Origin: Syntrophomonas sp. UBA4807
Lineage (GTDB): Bacteria > Bacillota > Syntrophomonadia > Syntrophomonadales > Syntrophomonadaceae
Direction: 5' to 3'
Length of the DNA stretch: 12,165 bases
Assembly: GCA_002402575.1 (NCBI GenBank)
Contig: DHGD01000068.1
Coordinates: forward strand, 10,566-22,730
Part shown: one piece after another, positions 1 to 8,565 of the stretch
How positions within the stretch are numbered: position 1 is the first letter of the stretch
Layout: each line of letters begins with the position of its first letter
Translations under genes and position numbers: made by a program
The notes under the pieces: model-generated
The model's input: only the letters and a program-made list of their open reading frames with translations
Database searches by the model: none
What the model was told of the DNA's origin: nothing

Positions 1-853
1 CGGGCAGACCCAGAACCGCCAGTTCGCTCAGGGTGCCGGCCCCGGCCCGGCATATGGCCAGGTTGGCTACCGCTAGGGCATCTTCAATGTGGTCCAGATA
101 GGGCTTCATTACCAGTTTGATCTGACTCTGCTCCAGTTTGAGAGCCTGGACTTGCTCGAACAGGTCTTCAAATTGTTTATTCCCGGTCATCCATATCATC
201 TGGGCGCGTTCACCGCGGGCTCTCTCCAACCACCCCAAAATGGCCCGGTTGATGCTGGCCGCGCCCTGGCTTCCGCCGAATACCACCAGAGTAAAGACCT
301 GGGGTGAAAAGCCCCATTTGCCATAGGCCTCGTCCCGCTTTACCGTGGTGATAGCCTTGCGAACCGGCAAGCCGGTAATTGCTATACGTTTGGCTTGCAG
401 ATACCGAGCAGCTTCTTCAAAAGTAAGCATCACGCAATCCACCCGGCCGGCCAAATTGCGGTTGGCCAGACCGGGCTGAGCGTTCTGTTCGTGTATGTAA
501 CTGCGGCACGAAAAAAAGGTGCTGGCCAGCACCACCGGGAATGAGGCATATCCGCCTGTTCCCACCACCACATCCGGTTTGAACCCTTTTACTATATCCC
601 AACCTTGAAAAAAGCTCTTGGGGAATTTGACCAGTGATTTGGAAGCCTTGAGCATTGAAGAACGGTCGATACCGGATATATCAATTTCCGCGTAGGGAAA
701 GCCCCGCCTGGGTACTATTTCAGTTTCCATGCCCTGTTTGGATCCCACGTAAAGGATCTGAGCATCAGGGATGCGCTCGCGCACCCCTTCAGCGATAGAT
801 AAGGCCGGGTAGATATGCCCCCCGGTTCCTCCGCCGCTTATGATTATCTTCAT
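1..853 (-). CDS. murG: MurG, lipid II-forming GlcNAc transferase (partial, C-terminus off window)
   Basis: MurG transfers GlcNAc from UDP-GlcNAc to lipid I on the inner face of the membrane, giving lipid II. The minus strand reads open from an ATG at 851-853 to the window edge: 284 residues, against about 360 usual for the family, so roughly the last 80 are missing. Visible motifs are the N-terminal glycine-rich loop SGGGTGGHIYPA, VVGTGGYASFP, HEQNAQPG, the inter-domain VFGGSQGA, and close to the edge the UDP-GlcNAc-binding signature RAGAGTLSELAVLGLP, whose Glu contacts the nucleotide sugar in characterised MurG. The start is supported by AAGGAGG at 864-870, 10 bases upstream. It follows ftsW by 46 bases and is the last gene seen of the operon. 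No frameshift or missing key residue is visible. Identification is secure. Confidence 0.97.
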   Translation of the reverse strand, partial: MKIIISGGGTGGHIYPALSIAEGVRERIPDAQILYVGSKQGMETEIVPRRGFPYAEIDISGIDRSSMLKASKSLVKFPKSFFQGWDIVKGFKPDVVVGTGGYASFPVVLASTFFSCRSYIHEQNAQPGLANRNLAGRVDCVMLTFEEAARYLQAKRIAITGLPVRKAITTVKRDEAYGKWGFSPQVFTLVVFGGSQGAASINRAILGWLERARGERAQMIWMTGNKQFEDLFEQVQALKLEQSQIKLVMKPYLDHIEDALAVANLAICRAGAGTLSELAVLGLP

Positions 854-899
854 TGGTTGATTGCCTCCTTCCACTCCCCCAATGCACTGTGGAGAATAT

Positions 900-2003
900 T
901 CATCGGTTAGAACTGTACCGGGAGATATTGAGCAGCAAACCCACCCCTATCATGGTGAACAATAGTGATGAACCCCCATGGCTGATAAAAGGCAGGGTTA
1001 TGCCAGTTACCGGCAGTACTCCGCACACTACCCCAATATTGACAGCGGCCTGAAAGGTTATCATTACGGTCAGGCCGGCAGCCAACAGGCTGTCGAAGGT
1101 GTCAGGAGCATTGATAGCAATCTTAAAACCCCGCCAGGCAAACAGTAAAAATAACGAGATAACCAGAATAGCACCCAAAAATCCCAATTCTTCACCCAAT
1201 ATGGCAAAAATAAAATCGGTGTGCTGTTCCGGCAGATAAAAGAATTTTTGGCGGCTGCGCCCCAGCCCCATACCGAACAATCCTCCCGAACCCAGGGCGT
1301 AAAGGGATTGGATGGTCTGAAAGCCTTCATCGCTGGCATATTTCCAGGGATTGGTAAAGGCGATCAACCGCTCCAGGCGATAGGGGGCCACCACGATAGC
1401 AGCAAACACCGCCGCCATACCGGCGGCTGCTATTCCTCCCAGGTGGCTCCAGCGCATCCCCGCCACCAGCATCATAAAGAATATGGTCGCGGATATCACA
1501 AAGGTGGTGCCCAGGTCAGGCTGCAGCATGATAAGCCCGTCAATAACTGCCATGATGCCCAGGTAAGGCAAGACTCCTTTTACGAAGTCCTTCATTTTAT
1601 CGATGTTGACTTCCATAGTGCGGGCTAAAAACATTACCGTCGCCAGTTTAGCCAGCTCCGAAGGGGCAAACAAGCGAAAACTGCCGATGCCCAACCATCG
1701 GCTGGAGCCTTTGGCGGATATACCCAAAGGCGTTATTACCAGGATCAGACAGAGCAGGGCGACAGCCATGGCGGGCAAGGCCAAACCCCTCAGTTTCTGG
1801 TAATTAATTTTCATGGTTATCAACAGGGCGCAGATGCCAATCACTGACCACATGATCTGGCGCTTGAAGAAATAATAAGCGTCCCCATAACGCACACTGG
1901 CAGTGACCGCACTGGAGCTAAACACCATAATCAGTCCGATTCCCAACAAGGTTAACGCTGTTATGAAAAGAATCAGGTCGGGCGGTCCTTTTCTTAATCT
2001 CAA
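900..2003 (-). CDS. ftsW: FtsW/SpoVE, SEDS-family peptidoglycan glycosyltransferase
   Basis: This 367-residue polytopic membrane protein belongs to the SEDS family (FtsW, RodA, SpoVE), which polymerises lipid II with a partner class B PBP. Many hydrophobic segments run the full length. The extracellular loop carries PEQHTDFIFAILGEELG, and its Asp263 aligns with the catalytic aspartate of characterised SEDS proteins. The C-terminal signature LPFISHGGSSLL is intact near residues 337-348. The start is TTG (2001-2003), with a stop codon two codons upstream and GGGAGG seven bases before it, so no upstream alternative exists. In spore-forming Clostridia the copy at this locus is often called spoVE. 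The sequence cannot separate vegetative FtsW from SpoVE, but the position with the PBP gene in the same cluster supports a septal role. The gap to murD is 34 bases. Confidence 0.95.
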   Translation of the reverse strand: MRLRKGPPDLILFITALTLLGIGLIMVFSSSAVTASVRYGDAYYFFKRQIMWSVIGICALLITMKINYQKLRGLALPAMAVALLCLILVITPLGISAKGSSRWLGIGSFRLFAPSELAKLATVMFLARTMEVNIDKMKDFVKGVLPYLGIMAVIDGLIMLQPDLGTTFVISATIFFMMLVAGMRWSHLGGIAAAGMAAVFAAIVVAPYRLERLIAFTNPWKYASDEGFQTIQSLYALGSGGLFGMGLGRSRQKFFYLPEQHTDFIFAILGEELGFLGAILVISLFLLFAWRGFKIAINAPDTFDSLLAAGLTVMITFQAAVNIGVVCGVLPVTGITLPFISHGGSSLLFTMIGVGLLLNISRYSSNR

Positions 2004-2037
2004 ATGTCAGCCTCCCGCATTGTGTTCTCTCCCTGTA

Positions 2038-3396
2038 TTACTTAAGCTTCACCAGGTTGCAGAACAGATCTCCGCGCTGTTCATAATTGAGGAACATATC
2101 CCAACTGGCGCAAGCCGGCGAAAGCAATACCACATCCCCGCCAATTGCCATCCTGCGGGCCGTATCAACCGCATCTTGCAGAGTTTCTACCTCATATATA
2201 TTCTGGAAATCGGCATCCATGACTGCCCGGCGGAGCTCCCCCCGAGCTTCCCCTAAAAGCACCAGAGCCTTGACCTTCCGCCCGATCAATTGGGCCAGAT
2301 CATCAAAATTGCCGCCTTTGCTGCGTCCCCCGGCTATGAGGATGACAGGTCGGTCCATAGCATCTAAGGCCTTTATAACTGAATCCGGGTTGGTCGCCTT
2401 GGAATCATTGATATACAATACACCGTCGATATCAGCGGCTACTTCCAGGCGGTGTCTTACCCCGGGGAAGGTTTTCAACGCCGAGCCGATAACCTCTGCA
2501 GCAATCCCATAAGCGAAGGCCACCCCGGTGGCGCAGAGAATATTCTCCATGTTATGGCGCCCCCGCAGCAAAACCTCATTCTGTCCGCAGATATGGTAAG
2601 TGACGCCCCGGTTTCTTACTGCGATGCCTCCCTGCTCCAGAAACACTCCCTCTTCAAGCGTCTGCACTTGGGAAAAGAACCATACCTTAGCCGGGCACTG
2701 CGCAGCCATACCACGAATGGTCTCATCATCGTAATTTAAAAGAGCGTAATCTTGGCCGCTCTGATTTTCGAAGATACGGGCTTTGGCGGTCTGGTAAGCT
2801 TGCATGGTCTTGTGCCGGTCGAGATGATCGGGGGTGATATTGAGCATAGCGGAAACCCGTGGCTTAAACTCATGGATAGTCTCCAATTGAAAGCTGGACA
2901 TCTCCACCGCGATAATGCCCTGTTCCATTTCCTCCGCCAAAGTGGTCAGGGGGATGCCAATATTACCCCCGGCCGCCGCATTACGGCCGTCGGCCTTGAG
3001 AATGTGTTCCAACAAGGCGGTGGTAGTGGTTTTGCCATTGGTACCGGTTACCGCCAGCATATCAACCTGGGGCTTTTTTATCTGATAGGCCAGTTCCACC
3101 TCCCCAATAATAGGTATACTATGGGCTCGGGCCGCTTGAAAAGGCTCTATCTCCAAGGATATACCCGGGCTGGCCACTAGCAGATCATAGCTTTCGGCGC
3201 CGACCTGAGGATAGCCTCCAGTATGTATTATGACGCCCTGTTTTTGCAGAACGGTGACGGCATCATGATCAAATTCCTCCATTGCTTTCAGGTCACAGGC
3301 TTGAACCGATGCGCCGGAGCGTGCCAGTGCGGCTGCGGCGGCTTGCCCGCTCTTACCCAGCCCTACCACCAGAACCCGTTTACCAACCAGTTCCAA
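2038..3396 (-). CDS. murD: MurD, UDP-MurNAc-L-alanine:D-glutamate ligase
   Basis: MurD is the cytoplasmic ATP-dependent ligase that adds D-glutamate to UDP-MurNAc-L-Ala. The 452-residue protein has normal length and the three-domain Mur ligase layout: an N-terminal Rossmann-like domain with VVGLGKSGQAA (about 10-20), a central ATPase domain with the P-loop VTGTNGKTTTTALLE (116-130), and a C-terminal domain with NDSKATNPDS and the late signature LLSPACASWDMF followed by NYEQRG. The start is TTG at 3394-3396. A stop codon lies three codons upstream in frame and GGAG stands nine bases before it, so TTG is the only reasonable choice. It follows mraY by 17 bases and precedes ftsW by 34, consistent with co-transcription. 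The gene appears intact. Confidence 0.97.
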   Translation of the reverse strand: MELVGKRVLVVGLGKSGQAAAAALARSGASVQACDLKAMEEFDHDAVTVLQKQGVIIHTGGYPQVGAESYDLLVASPGISLEIEPFQAARAHSIPIIGEVELAYQIKKPQVDMLAVTGTNGKTTTTALLEHILKADGRNAAAGGNIGIPLTTLAEEMEQGIIAVEMSSFQLETIHEFKPRVSAMLNITPDHLDRHKTMQAYQTAKARIFENQSGQDYALLNYDDETIRGMAAQCPAKVWFFSQVQTLEEGVFLEQGGIAVRNRGVTYHICGQNEVLLRGRHNMENILCATGVAFAYGIAAEVIGSALKTFPGVRHRLEVAADIDGVLYINDSKATNPDSVIKALDAMDRPVILIAGGRSKGGNFDDLAQLIGRKVKALVLLGEARGELRRAVMDADFQNIYEVETLQDAVDTARRMAIGGDVVLLSPACASWDMFLNYEQRGDLFCNLVKLK

Positions 3397-3413
3397 TTCT
3401 TTTCACTCCATTC

Positions 3414-4394
3414 TTATTGCCACAAGGCTTTGAGGCTGATTATGCCCAGAATCGCACTGGCCAGGCCGCAAAGCCAGAAAACCCTTACTACTTTCTGTTC
3501 AGGCCAACCCTTCAATTCGAAATGGTGGTGCAGCGGAGCCATCAGGAACAGGCGCCTGCGGGTGGTCTGGTATGATATCACCTGCAGGGCTACACTTAGA
3601 GTCTCAATTACGTATACTAAGCCTACCAAAATCAATGCCAGCTCGGTCCGGGTCAGGGCAGCCATTGCAGCCACGGCCCCGCCTAACGCCATAGAGCCGG
3701 TATCCCCCATGAATACCCTGGCGGGGTATTGGTTATAGATCAAAAAACCCAGACAAGCCCCGCCCACAGCCCCGGCGAAGGTCATAATCTCATGATGGCC
3801 GGTAAGATAAGCGATAATAACATAGGCCCCGGCAACACAAACCGTAACCCCGGCTGCCAGGCCGTCTAAGCCATCGGTCAGATTCACCGCATTTGATGAT
3901 GCCACCAAAACCACTATCATGAAAAGTATATAGCCGACTGTCATGAGATCGATACTGTAGCCGGAAAAAGGTATCAATATGGTGCTGCCGCGGTCGAAAA
4001 AATAAATCAAAAATAAGCCAAAGAGCAGCCCTATCAAGAGCTGCAGTCCCAACTTTTCCCGAGCGCGCAGGCCTAGCGATCGTTTCAGTACCACTTTGAT
4101 ATAATCATCCCAGAAGCCTATAGCCGCCAGAGCAATCATAACCAGAACTGCGGTCAGGGCCTCCAGTCCAGAACCCGCCGTCATAAAGGTGGCCGCCATT
4201 ACCCCGGTAATAATCATGACTCCCCCCATGGTGGGGGTTCCCGCCTTGGCCATATGGCGCTTGGGGCCATCCTCGCGGATATTCTGGCCGAATTTAAGCC
4301 GGGTCAATAGCGGTATCATGAGTGGCCCCATCACTGCTGTAACCATAAAAGCTATCGCCGCAGCCAGTCCACTTTGCCAAATCGCTCCCATCAT
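3414..4394 (-). CDS. mraY: MraY, phospho-MurNAc-pentapeptide translocase (lipid I synthase)
   Basis: MraY is the integral membrane enzyme that moves phospho-MurNAc-pentapeptide from UDP to undecaprenyl phosphate, producing lipid I. About ten hydrophobic segments are visible. Family motifs are intact: KAGTPTMGG near the N-terminus, the Mg-binding aspartate pair in GFWDDYIK, NAVNLTDGLDGLAAG, FMGDTGSMALGG, and the histidine motif APLHHHFELKGWPE. The start is ambiguous among three consecutive codons, GTG (4395-4397), ATG (4392-4394) and ATG (4389-4391). AGGAG ends only two bases before the GTG, so one of the ATGs, with spacing of 5 or 8, is more likely; I give the first ATG. The gene begins within about 20 bases of the murE stop. 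In most Firmicutes murF sits at exactly this junction, and it is not here. Confidence 0.96.
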   Translation of the reverse strand: MMGAIWQSGLAAAIAFMVTAVMGPLMIPLLTRLKFGQNIREDGPKRHMAKAGTPTMGGVMIITGVMAATFMTAGSGLEALTAVLVMIALAAIGFWDDYIKVVLKRSLGLRAREKLGLQLLIGLLFGLFLIYFFDRGSTILIPFSGYSIDLMTVGYILFMIVVLVASSNAVNLTDGLDGLAAGVTVCVAGAYVIIAYLTGHHEIMTFAGAVGGACLGFLIYNQYPARVFMGDTGSMALGGAVAAMAALTRTELALILVGLVYVIETLSVALQVISYQTTRRRLFLMAPLHHHFELKGWPEQKVVRVFWLCGLASAILGIISLKALWQ

Positions 4395-4413
4395 CACGTC
4401 TCCTGCCCAATAA

Positions 4414-5889
4414 TTATGCTTTAGCCAGTTCGTTCAATACCTTTTGCGCCACCTTGCGGTCATCGAATTCCAGTCGCTGTCCTTTAATTAGTTGATAAGT
4501 CTCGTGTCCTTTACCGGCGATTATGACCAGGTCGCCGGGCCTGGCGAGGTGTATGGCCTGCCGGATGGCCTCCGACCGATCAGCGATAATCGCATAGCGG
4601 GAATGCGGGACTTTTTCCAATCCGGGTACGATTTCCGCTATGATGTCCTCAGGTTCCTCACTGCGGGGATTGTCGGAAGTCACCACGCAGAAATCGCTGT
4701 ACCGCGCGGCAATTTCTCCCATCAAAGGCCGTTTGCCGCGGTCGCGGTCTCCACCGCAGCCGAAAACCGTAATAAGCCGGTTTTCAGTAAGTTCCCGCCC
4801 CGTCTGCAGTATGTTTTCCAGGCCGTCAGGGGTATGGGCATAGTCTACCACTACTGAGAAATCATGAGAAGAGCAGACTTTTTCGAAACGTCCCGGAATA
4901 CCCTCAACTTTTGCCAAACCACGGATGATTGTTTCCGGGGCAATGCCTTCGGCTAAGGCCACCGCTATCGCCGCCAGGGCATTATAAACACTGAACATAC
5001 CAATAAGGCGCATTTCCACCTTGAAATTCCGGCCTTGGCAGTTGACTCTAAAGCGGGTTCCTTTAAGGCTGATTTCTATATCCTCAGCCCGCACCTGTGC
5101 ACCGGCCTGCACCCCATAAGTATAAGCTCTGCCCGGGGAGTTGGCGACAAATTCGGCCGCCTGCGGGTCATCGTGATTAATAACACAGAAATTATCAGCC
5201 GTGTCCGCTACCAGGCCAAACAATTGCAATTTGGCCATGAGGTAATTTTCCATATTCTCATGGTAATCGAGATGATCCTGAGTAAGATTGGTAAACACCG
5301 CGGCATGAAATTGAATGCGGTCCACTCGGTGCTGACTGAGAGCATGGGAGGAAACCTCCATCGCCACGGCTTTGATCCCCTGATCCCGGCATAAAGCGAT
5401 AAAAGATTCGATTTCCAGTGCCTCCGGGGTGGTATGCCCCATTTCCGCCATATAATCCCCGGCCTGGGCGTATAAAGTTCCCATAATAGCGGTAGGCCAG
5501 CCCGCTTCCTCATATATAGCCTTAATCAGATGAGTAGTGGTGGTCTTGCCATTGGTCCCGGTTACGCCCACCACTTTCACATCACGGCTAGGCTCTCCAT
5601 AAAAGCGTGCCGCCAGTTGGGCTAATACAGCCCGGCTGTCGGGCGCCTTGACCAGCGCAATTCCCGGCGGGATGCCCTTTACGTCCTGCTGCGCCACCAC
5701 CGCTGCGGCCCCGGCTTGTATTGCCTCCGCAATATACAAGTGTCCGTCGGTTTTGAGGCCCGGAACAGCGACAAACAGCGAACCCGGGGAAACCTGTCTG
5801 GAATCGTAGGCAATCTGAATGATATCGGGATCGCTGCCAGCGGATAGTAATGTGATATCGAGTCCTTTGAGAAGATCTAACAGTTTCAT
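4414..5889 (-). CDS. murE: MurE, UDP-MurNAc-tripeptide synthetase (meso-diaminopimelate type)
   Basis: MurE is the cytoplasmic ATP-dependent ligase that adds the third stem-peptide residue to UDP-MurNAc-L-Ala-D-Glu. The 491-residue protein has the usual length and layout: an N-terminal substrate-binding domain, a central ATPase domain with P-loop GTNGKTTT (111-118), EVSSHAL (178-184), the NLTQDHLDYH stretch and Lys220 in YLMAKLQLF where the carbamylated lysine lies in homologues, then a C-terminal domain with VFGCGGDRDRGKRP. DNPR (406-409) is the motif of enzymes that add meso-diaminopimelate; lysine-adding MurE proteins lack it. I therefore infer a meso-DAP wall. The start is ATG with GAGAGGG six bases upstream. 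The protein is MurE alone, not a MurE-MurF fusion, although murF is absent from the adjacent slot. The gap to the upstream PBP gene is 51 bases. Confidence 0.97.
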   Translation of the reverse strand: MKLLDLLKGLDITLLSAGSDPDIIQIAYDSRQVSPGSLFVAVPGLKTDGHLYIAEAIQAGAAAVVAQQDVKGIPPGIALVKAPDSRAVLAQLAARFYGEPSRDVKVVGVTGTNGKTTTTHLIKAIYEEAGWPTAIMGTLYAQAGDYMAEMGHTTPEALEIESFIALCRDQGIKAVAMEVSSHALSQHRVDRIQFHAAVFTNLTQDHLDYHENMENYLMAKLQLFGLVADTADNFCVINHDDPQAAEFVANSPGRAYTYGVQAGAQVRAEDIEISLKGTRFRVNCQGRNFKVEMRLIGMFSVYNALAAIAVALAEGIAPETIIRGLAKVEGIPGRFEKVCSSHDFSVVVDYAHTPDGLENILQTGRELTENRLITVFGCGGDRDRGKRPLMGEIAARYSDFCVVTSDNPRSEEPEDIIAEIVPGLEKVPHSRYAIIADRSEAIRQAIHLARPGDLVIIAGKGHETYQLIKGQRLEFDDRKVAQKVLNELAKA

Positions 5890-5940
5890 GGTTAACCCTC
5901 TCTATCCTGTTGTTTCACTACAAAATAACCGATCGTAATA

Positions 5941-8058
5941 TCATTCGCCCACCGGCTGAAATTTGACTGTGACCGTAGATTCGCCGGTTATTACTTTGCC
6001 GGGCTCAGGACTCTGCTGGTAGGCCAGACCGTATCCTTCCGGCATCAAATGCAGACCCAGATCTGACAAGATCTTCGCTACCTCGCGCATGGACTTGCCC
6101 TGCAGGTCGGGAACGGTAACCGTCCCGCCATGATTGGTTTTATCAACTGCAGACAGGCTTATTATAACCTGCTGCCCGGGTTTGAGCTTGGTGTCGGCCC
6201 GGGGAGTCTGCTGCCAAACTACATTGCCGCTTCCGTTTACCTTGGCCTGCAGGCCCCGGGATCTGATGGCGGCAGTGGCTTCTTCCAGGGGCAAATTGAC
6301 TACATCCGGAACCACAGTCATTTCCTCATGTGGTAGGATTTGCTGTGTATTGCTATCTTTATACATGGGTTCTTCCAGATAACGGAGGGCGTCCTGCATT
6401 ATATTCTTGAATACCGGCGCCGCCACCCAGCCTCCATAATAAGGATATCCTTGCGGGGCATCAACCGCCACAAAGCACAACAAGCGCGGTTTGTGAGCCG
6501 GAGCGAAGCCGATAAACGAGGCCACATACTCATTGGCCAAATACCCTCCTCCCGGCGCTATTTTCTGGGCGGTTCCGGTTTTCCCCCCGGCACGGTAGCC
6601 TTCAATATAAGCGTTTTTTCCGGTGCCATTGATGACTTCACCCTCCAATATTATAGAAAGGCGTTGAGCGGTTTCTGCAGATATCACCCGCCGCACCACG
6701 GCGGGCTGGTTCTGCTGCACTATCTGTCCGTTAGGCCCTACCACCTGTTTGACCAGATAAGGCTTCATCAAATTGCCCCCATTGGCTACTGCCGCCACCG
6801 CGTTGCAAAGCTGAATGGGGGTGACGGCATTGGCCTGCCCCATGGACATAGTAGCCAGGTCAATCTGTTTAGCGCGGGTCTGCGGTACCAGTATGCCCGC
6901 AGCCTCTCCCGGCAGGTCGATACCGCTGGGCTGTCCGAAACCGAAGGCATTCAAATAATGATAATACTTTTCCATGCCCAGAGTCAGACCCACCTGCACG
7001 AAGGAAACGTTGCAGGAGTTTTCCACAATTTGGGCGAAAGTCTGCTGACCATGGGCGCGGTGGTCGGTGCAGCCGATAGTTTCTTTGCCCACTTTGATAG
7101 AACCGGAACAATAAAAAGGGGTATTCTCATTGACTATAGCTTCCTGCAAAGCCATGGCCGCAGTGGTGATTTTCATGGTGGAGCCGGGTTCATAGGCGTT
7201 GCTGATGGCACAATTGCGGCGGTTGCTGGCAGGGTAGTCCCCAAAACTATTTGGGTCGAAAGTGGGGCGGTTGGCCAAGGCCAGTATCTCGCCGGTATTG
7301 GGGTCCATTACTATTACCGTAGCGGCTTTGGCCTGGCGCTCTTTAAAGACCTTATCCAGTTCGCGTTCGGCAATATATTGAATGGTTTCGTCGATGGTCA
7401 AAATGAGATTGGAGCCATCCACCGGGGGGACATATTGGTGGGTCGCCTCCGGAATGGGCCGGTTGGCGGCGTCATGTTCAATCACAATACGTCCTTTTTC
7501 TCCTCCCACTAAATCGTTGTAAAAATAGTCGATTCCCTCCAGTCCGGTGTTATCCACCCCGGAGATACCCAGCACGTGCGCTGCCAGGGAGCCTTTGGGA
7601 TAATAGCGGCGGCTTTCTTCGGTGAGTCCGATCCCGGGGAGGTCCAAATCCCTGATTTGTTGGGAGATTTCAGGTTCTATCTGGCGTTTGATCCACTCGT
7701 AGGAACTACGGCGGGTGATGCGCTCATACAGCTTGTTTTCATCCATGCCCAAAAGAGGAGCCAGTTTTTGAGCTACTTCCTGCTCCCTTTTGCTGGCCAG
7801 CACCTCGGCGGGAATGGCATAGACGGAGTCGGCGCTGATGGAGATAGCCAGGTCGTGGCCGTTACGATCGTATATAATGCCCCGTTTGGATTCCACCGGA
7901 ACATCGCGGGTGCGATTTTGAGCGGCTTTCTCAGACAATTCCGCCCCACGCACAAACTGTACCCAGAACATTCTTCCCCCCAGGAAAAAAAATCCCAGCG
8001 TAAATAGCAAAAAAAGCGTGGCAATACGCTTTCTGACCAGCAGACTGGTAGTTTGCAC
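5941..8058 (-). CDS. ftsI: Class B penicillin-binding protein, D,D-transpeptidase with two PASTA domains (FtsI/PBP2B/SpoVD family)
   Basis: This 705-residue transpeptidase cross-links peptidoglycan peptides outside the membrane. Layout: one N-terminal membrane anchor (about 11-33), a dimerisation region starting with RGIIYDRNG (59-67), and a transpeptidase domain with all three active-site motifs: STMK with nucleophile Ser293, SCN at 348-350, and KTGT from Lys493. Two PASTA repeats follow (about 580-637 and 645-702), starting near VPDVVNL and VPDLQGKS. The start is GTG (8056-8058) with GAGGTG seven bases upstream. Length and two PASTA repeats match Bacillus PBP2B more than single-PASTA SpoVD, but clostridial proteins at this locus are often named spoVD. 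Only one such gene is present here, so it may serve division, sporulation or both. It sits 28 bases after ftsL. Confidence 0.95.
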   Translation of the reverse strand: MQTTSLLVRKRIATLFLLFTLGFFFLGGRMFWVQFVRGAELSEKAAQNRTRDVPVESKRGIIYDRNGHDLAISISADSVYAIPAEVLASKREQEVAQKLAPLLGMDENKLYERITRRSSYEWIKRQIEPEISQQIRDLDLPGIGLTEESRRYYPKGSLAAHVLGISGVDNTGLEGIDYFYNDLVGGEKGRIVIEHDAANRPIPEATHQYVPPVDGSNLILTIDETIQYIAERELDKVFKERQAKAATVIVMDPNTGEILALANRPTFDPNSFGDYPASNRRNCAISNAYEPGSTMKITTAAMALQEAIVNENTPFYCSGSIKVGKETIGCTDHRAHGQQTFAQIVENSCNVSFVQVGLTLGMEKYYHYLNAFGFGQPSGIDLPGEAAGILVPQTRAKQIDLATMSMGQANAVTPIQLCNAVAAVANGGNLMKPYLVKQVVGPNGQIVQQNQPAVVRRVISAETAQRLSIILEGEVINGTGKNAYIEGYRAGGKTGTAQKIAPGGGYLANEYVASFIGFAPAHKPRLLCFVAVDAPQGYPYYGGWVAAPVFKNIMQDALRYLEEPMYKDSNTQQILPHEEMTVVPDVVNLPLEEATAAIRSRGLQAKVNGSGNVVWQQTPRADTKLKPGQQVIISLSAVDKTNHGGTVTVPDLQGKSMREVAKILSDLGLHLMPEGYGLAYQQSPEPGKVITGESTVTVKFQPVGE

Positions 8059-8086
8059 TTTGACGCACCTCGTTTATCAGTATATA

Positions 8087-8563
8087 TCAATGACTGTGCT
8101 CTGCGAGCTGAACCAGACTGGCATAGATCTTATGCAGGGTTTTGTCGCCGTTTGCGCTTACGGTCACCGGGGCGGAAACTGCGGCGGTACTGCCGGAGGC
8201 GTCGTTCTTAGCCACTTTGATATTTTGCTCCGGCTTATACATGCCTAACTTGGTGACGGCATATTGCTCCACATAGTCAAGTGAGACCTGTTTCTCTATC
8301 TCATACTGCAGACGCTGATTGGATGACTCCAGGTGGTGTATATCGCTTTCCAACTGCACGATCTGATAACCCAGGGTAGACGCTTTCAGGCACAAGAATA
8401 CCAGAACCAATCCATACACAAAAGCTGCCATGCCCAGCTTTACCAGCAGTTTCCCCTTTGACACTTTACGGTAGGTCTTCTTGACCCTTTTTACCCGGGG
8501 CAGCTCCTGATGAGGTGCTGGCGCTTCCCAATTGTTTGCGTATTGATAGCCCGTCTGTACCAT
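8087..8563 (-). CDS. ftsL: FtsL-like bitopic divisome protein
   Basis: This 158-residue protein has the FtsL/DivIC layout: a basic cytoplasmic N-terminus (rich in Lys and Arg around 23-38), one transmembrane helix (about 41-60), and an extracellular coiled coil (about 66-95). The coiled coil leads to YVEQYAVTKLGMYKPE, resembling the short conserved segment after the coil in FtsL and septum-formation-initiator proteins. FtsL has no enzyme activity; in studied bacteria it links FtsW and the class B PBP to FtsB/DivIC and FtsQ/DivIB. Identification rests on topology and position between rsmH and the PBP gene, because sequence conservation is low. A tail of about 45 residues rich in Ala, Ser and Val follows the coil. 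The start is ATG at 8561-8563, with GGGAGG (8574-8579) inside the end of rsmH and two bases separating the genes, which suggests translational coupling. A longer frame reaching 8713 is only the overlap with rsmH. Confidence 0.85.
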   Translation of the reverse strand: MVQTGYQYANNWEAPAPHQELPRVKRVKKTYRKVSKGKLLVKLGMAAFVYGLVLVFLCLKASTLGYQIVQLESDIHHLESSNQRLQYEIEKQVSLDYVEQYAVTKLGMYKPEQNIKVAKNDASGSTAAVSAPVTVSANGDKTLHKIYASLVQLAEHSH

Positions 8564-8565
8564 GC

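Noticed and set aside
6340..7512. Long plus-strand open frame of 390 codons
   Set aside because: It lies opposite the PBP gene, which has all its catalytic motifs and a good start. The plus-strand translation has no family motif and is an antisense shadow.
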